Shown: positions 14,108 through 23,424 of the stretch, piece by piece
Position numbering within the stretch: position 1 is the first letter of the stretch
How the letters are laid out: each line of letters starts with the position of its first letter
Assembly: GCA_937922705.1 (NCBI GenBank)
Contig: CALAIW010000023.1
Span: 1 to 64,000, forward strand
Length of the DNA: 64,000 nt
Source: an uncultured bacterium
GTDB lineage: Bacteria; Atribacterota; Atribacteria; Atribacterales; Caldatribacteriaceae
Direction: 5' to 3'
Made by a program: the position numbers and the translations under genes
The notes under the pieces: model-generated
Database searches by the model: none
Seen by the model: only the letters and a program-made list of their open reading frames with translations
What the model was told of the DNA's origin: nothing

Positions 14108-16651
14108 TTGAAGAACTGGCTTTCTCTTGTCGTTGCTATTGTTGCCCTTGTCGTTTCACTTATTTTTGTGGTGTCTTTGGGGAACCTCACTCGCGACGTG
14201 CGTGGTATTTCAGATAAGGTGACAGGTATGGAGAAAGCGCTTCCTGGAAGTGTAGCTCTCCTTGAGGAGAAAGTAGCCAAACTTGAGGAGAGTTTTGGAA
14301 AACTTAATGCGCTCTCTGTATCTTTGGGGGAAGCCCAAGCGCGCCTTGAAGCTCTTGAGGGTCTTCAAAAGGAATTTGAGGGTCTTGTACAGAGTGTCGG
14401 TGGAATGGACAAAAATCTGCAACGTGTTGACGGAAAAGTCGCAGATTTGCAAGGGAGAATCGCAACTGTTGAGAATCTTCTCAGTGAGCTTAAGAATCTT
14501 CGGGAGGAAATTTCCTTCATGCTGGAAGAAAGAACCCGTGGCCTCTCCCAGGAGTTTACTGGGCAATTGGCTCGACTTGAAGAAGAGTTGCAAAACGAAA
14601 GGGCACGCCTTGAGGCTTTAGAAAAGCTTGGTATTAATGAGCGCTTCTTGGCCCTTTTGCAGTATGTTGATAGAAAAATCGGGGAGTTACAGGAAAGATT
14701 GCAAGATTTAGAAACTCGTCTGGAAGAGAAGGTGCAGACGCAACTTCAGGGAGTGTTCCAGGAACTTCTTCTTCTTAAAAAGGAGCTTGAAACCGAAAAA
14801 GCTCGACGCGAGGCCTTAGAGGGGTTGAAAAAGGAGATAGAGGATTCTGTAGCTCTTCTTCGAAAGTATGTTGACGAGAAAGTAAAGGAATTTGAGAAGA
14901 CTATTGAGAACTCAAAAGACCAGGTGGAAAACCTTCGAGAGGAAATGCTCCTTACCCTTGAGGAGGAGGTACAAGCCCTTCAAAGAAAGTTCCAGGAGGT
15001 AGAGAAAGAAATTCGGAATCTCGGTGTCGATGAGCGCCTTTCGGCTCTTCTTGAGTACCTTGAGGGAAAACTTAAAGAGCTTTGGAGCGCTTTTGAGGAA
15101 ATCCAGGTGCATGCAGTTACCAAGGGAGATCTTGAGGAAGCCCTTCAGACTCTTGAGGAAAAGCTTAGGACCGTTGAAGAAGAGATACGAAAAAGTGGGG
15201 AGGATTTCGAGCAGCGCCTTGGGAAGTTTGAGAAAGAAAGAGTAGTTGTCCTTGAAGGAAAAGTTGGAGAACTCTCAGTCTCTCTTACTTCTTTCGAAGC
15301 AGCCTTTCAAAAAACCCAAGAAGCCCTCAGAACTGTAGTAGAACAACTGAGCATACTTAAGGGACAGCTTTTGTCTCTGGAAGAGAACGTGGGTGTTTGG
15401 AGAGAGGATATGCTGCAATCATTCCGGAAAGAGATTGAAGCTTTACCTACATCTCAAGACCTTGAGGAAATTCGCAAAGAGCTTGATGCGCTTTTTGCCG
15501 AGCGGGAGGACCTTCGTTTAAGGCTTCAGGAGGCCCTTGCTGAGCATGAGCGTATTGTCAAGGAGATCAGGGAGAGAGAAAAGGATGTCGCTCTTCTTCG
15601 AGAGGAGATGCAAAAGACCACGGGTCCTGAGCTTGAAAACCTTCGAAAACAGCTTGAAACATTTGTAAGTGCGCAGAAGGACCTTGAGGGGGCCTTACGC
15701 AGGACAGAAGAAGAAATTCGGGTTCTTCGAGAAACCTTGCAGGCCAAAGACAAAGAGATGGAGACAATGCTTAGCGGTATCGCTCAGGATGTACAAGTTC
15801 TCTTTGAGCGGCTTGAGGGTCTTGGAAAGCGTTTTGAGGAACTTGGTGCTCTTGTTCCTCTCAAAGAAGTTCTTGGAATTCTTGAGAATCGCTTAGCAGA
15901 AATTGAAAAATTTAGCAAGGATGTCCTCAAAAAGGACCTCGAGACGAGGATGCAGTCTCTTGAGGGGGTTATAGCTACCTTGCGTACAGAGGTTGGTAGA
16001 ATCGCTGAGGAATCTCGAGTTTCGTCGGCAAATTGGCAAAATGTTCTTGAACTCCTTAAGGGTCTTGAAGAGAGTAAGGCCTCTTTAGAGCGAAGGGTAC
16101 AGGAAATCTACGAGCTTATCGAGGGTAAGGAGAAGAAAGAAGAGGTTGAAAAGGATGTGGAGTCGCTTCTCAAGCAGAAAGAAATCTTGCGTCTTGAGAT
16201 TGAAGGGTTGGCCAGGGAGCGTATGGGCCTTGAGAGTGAACTTGAGCGGCGAAAGCGAGAGCTTGCCGATATTGAGAAAAATCTTGCTCAACTCCAGGCT
16301 GAAAAAGGTTCGATAGAGCAGATTCAGAAGCTCGAAGAAGCTAAGAAGGAAGCGGAAAGAGAGATTGAAGAACTGCAGAGCGCCCTTGAAGCCAAGGATG
16401 CTCAAATTGCAAATTTGCAGCAAAGGAATGAGGAACTCACCTTGCAGCTCGAAGAGACCAAGAAGTTTACTTCTTATGTGATCCTCCCTTGGGATAATCT
16501 TTGGAAAATCGCTCGCCGGTACTATCGGGATGGACGAAAATGGACAGTCATTTGGGAGGCGAATCGGGACAAAATCCCAGACCCTGAGAGATTACAGCCC
16601 TATGTTGAGATCCGTATTCCTCGTATCCCAGAAAGTACTTTTGCAAAGTGA
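14108..16651 (+). CDS. giant membrane-anchored coiled-coil protein with C-terminal LysM-like domain
   Basis: TTG 14108 behind GAGGGGGGG gives 847 residues. Residues 5-26 form one membrane helix. Residues about 30-790 are nearly continuous coiled coil, rich in Glu, Lys and Leu with irregular heptads and few prolines. Residues 795-840 (YVILPWDNLWKIARRYYRDGRKW, then ANRDKIPDPERLQP) match a LysM fold that binds peptidoglycan sugars. The likely design is an inner-membrane anchor with a long periplasmic rod reaching the wall. It could tether or space the envelope layers. Coiled-coil searches hit many unrelated proteins, so only the architecture is firm. Confidence 0.8.
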   Translation: MKNWLSLVVAIVALVVSLIFVVSLGNLTRDVRGISDKVTGMEKALPGSVALLEEKVAKLEESFGKLNALSVSLGEAQARLEALEGLQKEFEGLVQSVGGMDKNLQRVDGKVADLQGRIATVENLLSELKNLREEISFMLEERTRGLSQEFTGQLARLEEELQNERARLEALEKLGINERFLALLQYVDRKIGELQERLQDLETRLEEKVQTQLQGVFQELLLLKKELETEKARREALEGLKKEIEDSVALLRKYVDEKVKEFEKTIENSKDQVENLREEMLLTLEEEVQALQRKFQEVEKEIRNLGVDERLSALLEYLEGKLKELWSAFEEIQVHAVTKGDLEEALQTLEEKLRTVEEEIRKSGEDFEQRLGKFEKERVVVLEGKVGELSVSLTSFEAAFQKTQEALRTVVEQLSILKGQLLSLEENVGVWREDMLQSFRKEIEALPTSQDLEEIRKELDALFAEREDLRLRLQEALAEHERIVKEIREREKDVALLREEMQKTTGPELENLRKQLETFVSAQKDLEGALRRTEEEIRVLRETLQAKDKEMETMLSGIAQDVQVLFERLEGLGKRFEELGALVPLKEVLGILENRLAEIEKFSKDVLKKDLETRMQSLEGVIATLRTEVGRIAEESRVSSANWQNVLELLKGLEESKASLERRVQEIYELIEGKEKKEEVEKDVESLLKQKEILRLEIEGLARERMGLESELERRKRELADIEKNLAQLQAEKGSIEQIQKLEEAKKEAEREIEELQSALEAKDAQIANLQQRNEELTLQLEETKKFTSYVILPWDNLWKIARRYYRDGRKWTVIWEANRDKIPDPERLQPYVEIRIPRIPESTFAK

Positions 16652-16664
16652 AGGAGGAATGTTT

Positions 16665-17180
16665 ATGGATCTTGCTGAGGTTATTACCACGCGCCGGAGT
16701 ATTCGAAAGTTTCGGGCCGAGGATGTTACCGAGGAAGATGTGAGAGATATTCTTGAAGCCGCTCGTCTTGCGCCCTCGGCAAATAATCTCCAGCCCTGGA
16801 AATTCATTGTTGTGCGAAACGAGAAGAAACGCCGTCTTATTGCTCAAGCTTGCTTGGGCCAGGAGTTTATCGGTGAAGCACCAGTGGTGATTGTGGCTTG
16901 CGCTACAGGGCGAGGAGGATGGATTGGAGGGTACATGGAAAGCTGGCCGATAGATGTGGCCATTGCTATGACCCATCTTATGCTTGCGGCTTGGGCAAAG
17001 GGTCTTGGGACGTGTTGGATAGGAGCTTTTGACGAGGAAAGGGTTAAGGAAATTTGCCAGATTCCTCCGGAAGTCCGAGTGGTTGCCGTGACTCCTCTGG
17101 GGTATCCGGTCAAGATTCCTCAGGCAACAACTCGTCGACCGCTTGAAAAGATTTACTGTGAGGAAGTTTTTACTGAGTGA
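16665..17180 (+). CDS. nitroreductase family protein (FMN)
   Basis: I start at ATG 16665, seven bases after AAGGAGG; an ATG at 16659 is too close. The 171-residue product begins with VITTRRSIRKFRAEDVTEEDV and has AARLAPSANNLQPWKFIVV, the FMN-binding hallmark. LMLAAWAKGLGTCWIG and VAVTPLGYP complete the fold. It is a short nitroreductase-like flavoprotein, using NAD(P)H to reduce quinones, nitro compounds or an unknown native substrate. Its start lies 13 bases after the coiled-coil stop. Confidence 0.92.
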   Translation: MDLAEVITTRRSIRKFRAEDVTEEDVRDILEAARLAPSANNLQPWKFIVVRNEKKRRLIAQACLGQEFIGEAPVVIVACATGRGGWIGGYMESWPIDVAIAMTHLMLAAWAKGLGTCWIGAFDEERVKEICQIPPEVRVVAVTPLGYPVKIPQATTRRPLEKIYCEEVFTE

Positions 17181-17192
17181 CGGTGGTGAGAA

Positions 17193-17420
17193 GTGGGCAT
17201 ACTCCATCTTGAGGTGGATGACATCCTGACTCTTAAAAAGACGCATCCTTGTGGGAGTCAGAAGTGGCGTGTCACGCGCCTTGGAGTAGACATTGGTATT
17301 AAGTGCCTGGGTTGTGGACGCTTTGTTATGATTCCCCGGAGAAAACTCGAAGGGAAGGTTCGAGAAATTTGCCGGCAAGGTCGTCTCTTAAAGCCAAAAG
17401 AGTGCATTATCGAGGTATAG
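17193..17420 (+). CDS. DUF951 family protein
   Basis: GTG 17193 gives 75 residues. HLEVDDILTLKKTHPCGSQKWRV, then GIKCLGCGRFVMIPRRKLE, define DUF951. The three cysteines (HPCG, KCLGC) suggest a small zinc site. The family typically sits just before ychF, as it does here (3-base gap), and may act in translation or nucleic-acid binding. The function is not established. Confidence 0.9.
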   Translation: MGILHLEVDDILTLKKTHPCGSQKWRVTRLGVDIGIKCLGCGRFVMIPRRKLEGKVREICRQGRLLKPKECIIEV

Positions 17421-17423
17421 AGA

Positions 17424-18521
17424 ATGGGTCTCCAGGTTGGAATTGTTGGGCTTCCAAACTCGGGAAAGACGACGCTCTTTAACCTCCTCACCAAATCTTG
17501 TGCCGAAGTGGCGGGACATCCTTTCTCCACCATTACTCCAAATCGGGGTGTTGTCGAAGTCCCGGACAAACGCCTTGAGATTCTTGCCCAGATACTTCGT
17601 CCCCCCCGAATTGTGCAGGCAACTGTAGAGTTTGTCGATGTTGCCGGACTCGTGGAAGGAGCAAGTAAGGGAGAAGGATTGGGAAATCAGTTCCTGAGTC
17701 ATATTCGAGCTGTCGATGCGGTTGTAGAAGTCCTTCGTTTCTTTATGGATGTAAACGTTCCTCACGTTACAGGGGAAATTCATCCAGTCCGGGATAAAGA
17801 CATTGTGGACACTGAGCTTCTTCTTGCCGATCTTGAGGTAGCTGAAAGACGCTTGGAAAAGCTTTCCGATCTTTTGCGCAAAACAAAGAACGAAAAACTC
17901 GTCGAGGAGAGAGAGGTTCTTGAGCGATGTGTGGAGCATCTTTCTCGAGGTATTCCCCTTCGGGATGTCGACTTTTCCCCAAAAGAACGGGACCTTCTTA
18001 AGCCCTATCAGTTTATCACCGCAAAACCTATTCTTTACGTTGCTAATCTTGACGAAGGGGAACTCTCTCGTAAACTTTTTGAGAGGGTGGAGAAGGAGTT
18101 TCGAGAAAAAAACCTTGTCCTTATTCCCGTCTGGGCAAAGCTTGAGGGGGAACTCGCTGAGCTTGAAGAAGAGGAACGCCAAGCGTTTCTTCAGGAATTT
18201 GGTGTCTCTGGTTTTGGGTTTCTTCGTGTTGTCGAAGAAGCATACCGACTTCTTGGTCTCATCACTTTCTATACCTATGGTGATAAAGAACTCCGAGCTT
18301 GGGAGGTTCTGCGTGGAACCAAGGCTCCTCGAGCAGCTTCAAAAGTCCATACCGACATGGAGAAGGGGTTTATACGAGCTGAGGTTGTCCACTTTAATGA
18401 CCTCGTTGCCTGCGGGTCTCTTGAGCGGGCTAGAGAAGAAGGAAAAGTGCGCTTTGAGGGGAAAGATTACGAAATTCAAGATGGAGACATAGTGTACTTC
18501 CGCTTTACTCCTCCCCGCTGA
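17424..18521 (+). CDS. ychF: YchF (OLA1-like) nucleotide-binding GTPase/ATPase
   Basis: The 365-residue protein starts MGLQVGIVGLPNSGKTTLF, an intact P-loop. VEFVDVAGLVEGASKGEGLGNQFL is the G3 region. The ATP-preferring family replaces the NKxD motif; here NLDE lies at that position. The C-terminal TGS domain is seen in FYTYGDKELRAWEVLRGTKAPRAAS and YEIQDGDIVYFRF. YchF binds ribosomes and affects stress responses and translation start-site choice. The gene overlaps the convergent radical SAM gene by 17 bases. Confidence 0.95.
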   Translation: MGLQVGIVGLPNSGKTTLFNLLTKSCAEVAGHPFSTITPNRGVVEVPDKRLEILAQILRPPRIVQATVEFVDVAGLVEGASKGEGLGNQFLSHIRAVDAVVEVLRFFMDVNVPHVTGEIHPVRDKDIVDTELLLADLEVAERRLEKLSDLLRKTKNEKLVEEREVLERCVEHLSRGIPLRDVDFSPKERDLLKPYQFITAKPILYVANLDEGELSRKLFERVEKEFREKNLVLIPVWAKLEGELAELEEEERQAFLQEFGVSGFGFLRVVEEAYRLLGLITFYTYGDKELRAWEVLRGTKAPRAASKVHTDMEKGFIRAEVVHFNDLVACGSLERAREEGKVRFEGKDYEIQDGDIVYFRFTPPR

Positions 18522-19695
18522 GCATTGCCTCTTGAGTTTGCCATTGCCCTTTGAGTTTTCCCTCTCGGGCGAGGGAACTTAGAAACTTCTTCACCCACTG
18601 AGGAATTGGTGTTGGTTTTTTCTCTCCCCATGGGGTCCCAGGGAGAGGTAAAAAGGTATGTGCGCGGATAGTGGCTCCAAGAGAGACAAGTCTTTCTACA
18701 AGATGTAGAGTTTCAAGGAGGTCTTCTTCCGTCTCTTCTGGGCACCCAAAGATGAGATCCACAACAGCCTGAAACCCCCATCGTTGGATAGTTTCACAGG
18801 CCAGAAGGACGTCTTCGGGGGTATGGCCTCTTCGCATGCGTCGCAGAAGTTCTTTACTTCCTGACTGGGCTCCAATGACCAGTATGCGGTTATCTACGGT
18901 ACCTCGAAGTATGGCTAAAATCTCGTCGGAAACAAATTCTGGACGAATTTCAGAAGGAAAAGAACCAAAGAAGATCCTTCCCTCTTTTCCTAGGAGTTTA
19001 CGAAGAGTGACAAGAAGAGCGTCAATAGCCGCAGGATTTGGCTTTGTTCCGTCTTCCGATCCATAGGCCAAGGCATTTGGGGTTATGAAACGAACATCCA
19101 CACGTTTTCGGTAGCGCTTCATCCCCAGGACATGTTCCACAATAGAATCAATGCTCCGATGACGCATAGTTCGTCCAAAGAGCACTGGAGTCTGGCAGTA
19201 AGCGCACCCGAAAGGACACCCACGGCTGATTTCAATAGGGCCAAAGAATCCAAGGTGATAGGGGAAAGAGGGGAAACAATCTATGGTGACCGGCGAGGCT
19301 TCCAGAACTCCTGGAACAAAATCCCCTCCAATAAACTTTTCTATAATGGAGAGAAAGATTCTTTCTCCCTCCCCGCGGACAAGAAGAGTTCGCGGGGAAG
19401 TAAAATCTTCGGGGATGGCAGTTACATGAGGTCCTCCTCCGCAAATGCAAAGATGAGGATTACTTGGGAGACTGTGCAGAAAGTCCTGGCGCTTCTTTCG
19501 GTCGTATGTCATACTTGAAAAGCATACAAGACATCTGTCGGAGGTTTTGGAGAGGACGTCGAGAGCCTCTCTTTCGTTTTGGGAGAGTACCACCCTGACT
19601 TTGTGCCAGAGGGGAACGGAGGCCAAAGCCCCAAGAAGGGCATTTATGCTCGTCCGGTTTTTAGGGGTGTAAAGAAAAAGGACCATTTGGTTCAC
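18505..19695 (-). CDS. B12-binding/radical SAM protein, MJ_1487-like
   Basis: This 396-residue minus-strand product has a degenerate cobalamin-binding-like N-terminal half (residues 1-140; CICGGGPHVTAIPEDF). A radical SAM domain with the cluster motif ISRGCPFGCAYCQTP follows at about residue 178. TMRHRSIDSIVEHV, FFGSFPSEIRPEFV and ACETIQRWGFQAVVDLIFGCPEETEEDL are typical of the TIGR04013/MJ_1487 group. Its substrate is unknown. The frame opens at GTG 19695; ATG 19686 is an alternative and neither has a clear ribosome site. It converges on ychF and overlaps it, and diverges from the malic enzyme gene. Confidence 0.8.
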   Translation of the reverse strand: MNQMVLFLYTPKNRTSINALLGALASVPLWHKVRVVLSQNEREALDVLSKTSDRCLVCFSSMTYDRKKRQDFLHSLPSNPHLCICGGGPHVTAIPEDFTSPRTLLVRGEGERIFLSIIEKFIGGDFVPGVLEASPVTIDCFPSFPYHLGFFGPIEISRGCPFGCAYCQTPVLFGRTMRHRSIDSIVEHVLGMKRYRKRVDVRFITPNALAYGSEDGTKPNPAAIDALLVTLRKLLGKEGRIFFGSFPSEIRPEFVSDEILAILRGTVDNRILVIGAQSGSKELLRRMRRGHTPEDVLLACETIQRWGFQAVVDLIFGCPEETEEDLLETLHLVERLVSLGATIRAHTFLPLPGTPWGEKKPTPIPQWVKKFLSSLAREGKLKGQWQTQEAMLSGEE

Positions 19696-19783
19696 AGCTG
19701 TATTGTAAGGCTTCTCTCGGGAGATGCAAAGAGGTATGGTACAATTGTCGAGAACTTGAGATAAGGGAGGAAAGAAAGCTTTG

Positions 19784-21124
19784 ATGGAAAGGAAGGGCGC
19801 AAAAGACCTTGAAAGACCGTACCGTAAAGCCTTGAGTTGGCATGCATTCTATCGGGGAAAAGTAGAGATAACTCTTAAGTGCCCGGTCACCAGTTACGAC
19901 GACTTCGCCGTCTGGTACACCCCTGGAGTGGCTGCTGTTTGCCGCGAGATTGCCAAGAACCATCTTCTTTCGCTTCAGTACACGAATCGCTGGAATACAG
20001 TTGCTATTGTTTCCGATGGTTCTCGAGTTCTTGGTCTTGGGAATATTGGTCCAGAAGCTGCTCTTCCGGTTATGGAGGGAAAAGCGCTTCTTTTTCGCTA
20101 CCTTGGTGGTGTTGATGCTTTTCCTCTATGCCTCAGGGTAAAAAATCCTGAAGAGCTTGTCGAAGCAGTGAAGATGCTCGAGCCCAGTTTTGGGGGTATC
20201 AACCTTGAGGACATAGCGCAACCAGCCTGTTTCTTCGTTCTTGAGAGGCTCCAAGAGGAACTTGAGATTCCGGTATGGCACGATGACCAGCAAGGTACTG
20301 CTCTTGTGGTGCTTGCTGGGCTCCTTGGAGCTTTAGATATTGTGGGAAAGAACAAAGAGGAGATTCGGGTTGCTCTTATTGGAGCGGGGGCGTCGAACTT
20401 ACGCATTGCTGATTTACTTATGAAAGCTGGGGTGCGAGGAGAGAATATCGTGCTTTGCGACACGAAAGGTATTCTTAACCGAGATCGAGAAGACCTTGCT
20501 CGAGATAATCCCTGGAAGTGGCAATTCTGCCTCAAGACGAATGGGGAAAATCTCAAGGGTGGAAAACGTGAGGCTATCGAGGGGCGCGATGTGCTTATTG
20601 CCCTTTCTACCCCTGGTCCTGGGGTTATTGAGCCAGAGTGGATTCGCCGAATGAACAAAGATCCCATTGTCTTTGCTTGCGCAAACCCTGTACCTGAGAT
20701 TTGGCCGTGGGAAGCAAAAGCCAATGGGGCTCGAATTGTTGCTACTGGTCGCTCCGATTTTCCAAACCAGATTAACAATTCTTTGGGTTTTCCTGGTCTT
20801 TTCCGGGGTGTTCTGAGCGTTCAGGCTCGAAAAATCACAGATAGTATGTGTTTGGCGGCTGCCTTTGCCTTGTACCATTTTGCGAAGAAACAGGGTCTCC
20901 ATGAGGAGTACATTATCCCCACCATGGATGAGTGGGAAGTATATGTGGAAGAGGCAAAGGCGGTAGCCAAAGTGGCGATGGAAGAAGGCCTTGCACAGAA
21001 AAGGTGTACCCTTGAAGAGATTGAAGAGGAGGCTAGAACTCTTATTCTCCGAACGAGGAGGATGGTAGAAGAAGGGATACGGAGTGGCACTATTCTCCTT
21101 CCCCCAGAGGGTGAGAAAGAGTGA
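19784..21124 (+). CDS. NAD(P)-dependent malic enzyme
   Basis: The protein has 446 residues from ATG 19784; TTG 19781 directly before it is also possible. SYDDFAVWYTPGVAAVCREI holds the catalytic Tyr and GNIGPEAALPVMEGKALLF the catalytic Lys. PVWHDDQQGTALVVLAGLLGAL is the metal-binding acidic patch. The Rossmann site is VALIGAGASNLRIADLL, and GRSDFPNQINNSLGFPG ends the core. It converts malate to pyruvate and CO2, or the reverse. Its stop overlaps the fumarase alpha gene, so malate and fumarate are linked in one operon: fumarate to malate to pyruvate, or carbon fixation in reverse. Confidence 0.95.
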   Translation: MERKGAKDLERPYRKALSWHAFYRGKVEITLKCPVTSYDDFAVWYTPGVAAVCREIAKNHLLSLQYTNRWNTVAIVSDGSRVLGLGNIGPEAALPVMEGKALLFRYLGGVDAFPLCLRVKNPEELVEAVKMLEPSFGGINLEDIAQPACFFVLERLQEELEIPVWHDDQQGTALVVLAGLLGALDIVGKNKEEIRVALIGAGASNLRIADLLMKAGVRGENIVLCDTKGILNRDREDLARDNPWKWQFCLKTNGENLKGGKREAIEGRDVLIALSTPGPGVIEPEWIRRMNKDPIVFACANPVPEIWPWEAKANGARIVATGRSDFPNQINNSLGFPGLFRGVLSVQARKITDSMCLAAAFALYHFAKKQGLHEEYIIPTMDEWEVYVEEAKAVAKVAMEEGLAQKRCTLEEIEEEARTLILRTRRMVEEGIRSGTILLPPEGEKE

Positions 21125-21963
21125 AAGAGATCTGGGTTTATGATATTGTTGAGAAGGTTACCGAAGCCCTTCTTGAAATAAACATTCGAAGCGATGACCT
21201 TCTCCGCCAGAAAATGCTTGATGCTCTTGTACGTGAAGAAAGCGAAGCAGGGAAGGAAATGCTTACCCAGATTCTTGAGAATTACGTGGTCGCAGAGGAG
21301 CAAAGACTTCCCCTCTGTCAAGATACAGGGATGGTCACGGCAGAAGTCCGCGTGGGGAGCGAGGTCTGTATTCGGGGTGGGAGTCTGCGAAAAGCCCTTG
21401 ATGAAGGCATCCGAAGAGCATATCGGGAAGGGTACTTCCGAAAGTCAGTAATTTCTGACCCTTTCTTTGGAAAGAATACCCAGGACAACACACCAGGAAT
21501 ATACTTTTTCACTCTTGAGGAGGGGGATAGCCTTGAGATTGATCTTCTGGTCAAAGGAGGAGGATGTGATAACATTACAACCCTTGGCATGCTTGAGCCG
21601 GGAAGCACCCCTGATGATGTAGAGCGTTTTCTTTTGCGAGAACTCGATAAAAAAGCTTCCCTTGCCTGTCCCCCTCTTATAGTGGGTGTGGGTATTGGGG
21701 GAAATGGAGCATATGCACTGTTTCTTGCCTCTAAGGCCTTGAGTCGTCCCTTAGGCTCTGTGCATCCTGACCCTCGGTATCGGGAGCTTGAAAAGAAGTG
21801 GTGCGAAGACATCAACCGTCTTGGTATTGGTCCACAGGGGGTGGGGGGTCGGGTAACGTGTCTTGAGGTCCGCATTGAAACGTATCCCTGTCACATTGCG
21901 AGTTTTCCAGTCGGAATAGTGTGTAGTTGTCATGTCTTTCGAAGAAAAACACTACGGTGGTAA
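21121..21963 (+). CDS. fumarate hydratase alpha subunit (class I, 4Fe-4S)
   Basis: GTG 21121 overlaps the malic enzyme stop by four bases and gives 280 residues. RLPLCQDTGM holds the first cluster Cys; VKGGGCDNITTLG and SLACPPLIVGVGIGG hold further candidates. DEGIRRAYREGYFRKS and KNTQDNTPG are family-typical. With the beta subunit it hydrates fumarate to malate, or a related dicarboxylate such as tartrate. The 4Fe-4S cluster is oxygen-sensitive, in keeping with an anaerobe. The GGGCDN Cys replaces the more usual Ser. Confidence 0.93.
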   Translation: MKEIWVYDIVEKVTEALLEINIRSDDLLRQKMLDALVREESEAGKEMLTQILENYVVAEEQRLPLCQDTGMVTAEVRVGSEVCIRGGSLRKALDEGIRRAYREGYFRKSVISDPFFGKNTQDNTPGIYFFTLEEGDSLEIDLLVKGGGCDNITTLGMLEPGSTPDDVERFLLRELDKKASLACPPLIVGVGIGGNGAYALFLASKALSRPLGSVHPDPRYRELEKKWCEDINRLGIGPQGVGGRVTCLEVRIETYPCHIASFPVGIVCSCHVFRRKTLRW

Positions 21964-21970
21964 GGAGGAA

Positions 21971-22564
21971 ATGAGTCGAGAATTCATTTTGAAAACCCCT
22001 TTAAGTGTCGAGGATATACTTGCCCTGCGCATTGGGGATAGGGTATTTCTCAATGGAGAGATATATGTTGCGCGGGACGCAACCCACAAAAAAATGCTTA
22101 GCGAGGTAGCGCAGGGAAAGGAGCTTCCTTTCCCTGTTTACGGTTCAGTGTTATACTATGCTGGCCCAACGCCTCCTCCACCTTACGCACCTGTGGGGTC
22201 CATCGGGCCAACAACGAGTCGACGTATGGATTCCTACCTTGCGTTCTTCCTCGAGCGGGGGCTTCGGGCCACAATCGGAAAGGGAGAACGGGAGGAAGAG
22301 GTAAAAAAACTCCTCGAAAAGCACAAAGCAGTGTACTTTATCGCCTGTGGTGGTGCAGGGGCATATCTGGCGACGTTTGTGGTGTCCTGGGAAATTATCG
22401 CCTATGAGGATCTCGGAGCTCAAGCCCTCTTTCGGCTTGTAGTGAAGGATTTTCCTCTTCTTGTGGCCTATGATGCCTTTGGGGGAGATCTCTTTGAGGA
22501 GGGGAAAATCCGGTATCGAAAGATCTTTTTGTACCATTGGGAAGCTTCCCAAAAGGAGGGATAA
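21971..22564 (+). CDS. fumarate hydratase beta subunit
   Basis: ATG 21971 directly follows AAGGAGG; a longer frame to 21932 lies inside the alpha gene. The 197-residue product has LRIGDRVFLNGEIYVARDATHKKM, LYYAGPTPPPPYAPVGSIGPTTSRRM and ACGGAGAYLATFVV, matching the C-terminal half of class I fumarases. It pairs with the alpha subunit seven bases upstream to form the active site. The end of the gene is followed within five bases by a membrane protease gene. Confidence 0.94.
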   Translation: MSREFILKTPLSVEDILALRIGDRVFLNGEIYVARDATHKKMLSEVAQGKELPFPVYGSVLYYAGPTPPPPYAPVGSIGPTTSRRMDSYLAFFLERGLRATIGKGEREEEVKKLLEKHKAVYFIACGGAGAYLATFVVSWEIIAYEDLGAQALFRLVVKDFPLLVAYDAFGGDLFEEGKIRYRKIFLYHWEASQKEG

Positions 22565-22569
22565 GAATC

Positions 22570-23412
22570 GTGTTTTGGGAAATACTCTTTCTCATCCTCT
22601 TTCTCAGCGTATACTTTCCGGCATTACAGCAAAAAATCCTTGAGCAGCGTCGCATCATTATCATACGGGAGTTTGAGAGAAAACGCCGTTCCCGGGTTAT
22701 CGTTCTTATCCACCGCCAGGAATCGGTAAGTTTCCTTGGGTTACCTATCGCTCGATACATCAGTATTGAGGATTCTGAGCGAGTCCTTCGAGCGATTCGT
22801 TTAACCCCTCCTGATATGCCTATTGACCTTATCCTCCACACTCCTGGGGGTCTTGTACTTGCTGCCGAACAGATTGCCTGGGCTATTAAGCGGCATCCGG
22901 CAAAAGTAACCGTTTTTGTTCCTCATTATGCCATGTCAGGAGGGACGCTTATCGCCCTTGCTGCCGACGAGATTGTTATGGATCCTAATGCTGTTCTTGG
23001 TCCTGTGGATCCCCAGATTTCCACGGTTCATGGTCAGTATCCGGCTGCTTCTATTTTACGTGCGCTTGAAGAGCCAAATCCGAATCGAAGTGATGAAACC
23101 CTTATTCTTGGGGACATAGCTCGAAAGGCTATACGCCAGGTGTACCAGGTAGTGTTTGACCTTGTTCGGGATAAAATGCCTGAGGAGAAAGCAAAGGAGG
23201 TTGCTCAGATTCTCTCTGAAGGGCGATGGACGCATGACTTCCCCATTACACCTTCAATAGCGAAAGAACTTGGTCTTCCGGTTCAAGAAGGGCTTCCAGA
23301 GGAGATCTATGAGCTTATGGAGCTTTATCCACAACCTCCACAGCAACGTCCTACTGTTGAATACGTGCCTCTGCCATACCGTCCGTATCGAAGACCAGCG
23401 GCGAAAGAGTGA
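22570..23412 (+). CDS. membrane-bound Clp-fold serine protease (SDH proteinase-like)
   Basis: GTG 22570 gives 280 residues starting with a membrane helix (WEILFLILFLSVYFPAL). The Clp/SppA-type fold follows: PIDLILHTPGGLVLAAEQIAWAI, then VPHYAMSGGTLIALAADEIVMDPNAVLGPVDPQI. The Ser in MSGGT is the likely nucleophile. The family (serine dehydrogenase proteinase/ClpP-like) cleaves membrane or exported peptides. The C-terminal tail is rich in Pro, Tyr and Arg (PQPPQQRP, YRPYRRP), which is unusual. It lies between the fumarase genes and topB with no clear tie to either. Confidence 0.88.
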   Translation: MFWEILFLILFLSVYFPALQQKILEQRRIIIIREFERKRRSRVIVLIHRQESVSFLGLPIARYISIEDSERVLRAIRLTPPDMPIDLILHTPGGLVLAAEQIAWAIKRHPAKVTVFVPHYAMSGGTLIALAADEIVMDPNAVLGPVDPQISTVHGQYPAASILRALEEPNPNRSDETLILGDIARKAIRQVYQVVFDLVRDKMPEEKAKEVAQILSEGRWTHDFPITPSIAKELGLPVQEGLPEEIYELMELYPQPPQQRPTVEYVPLPYRPYRRPAAKE

Positions 23413-23424
23413 AAGGGTGAGGGG

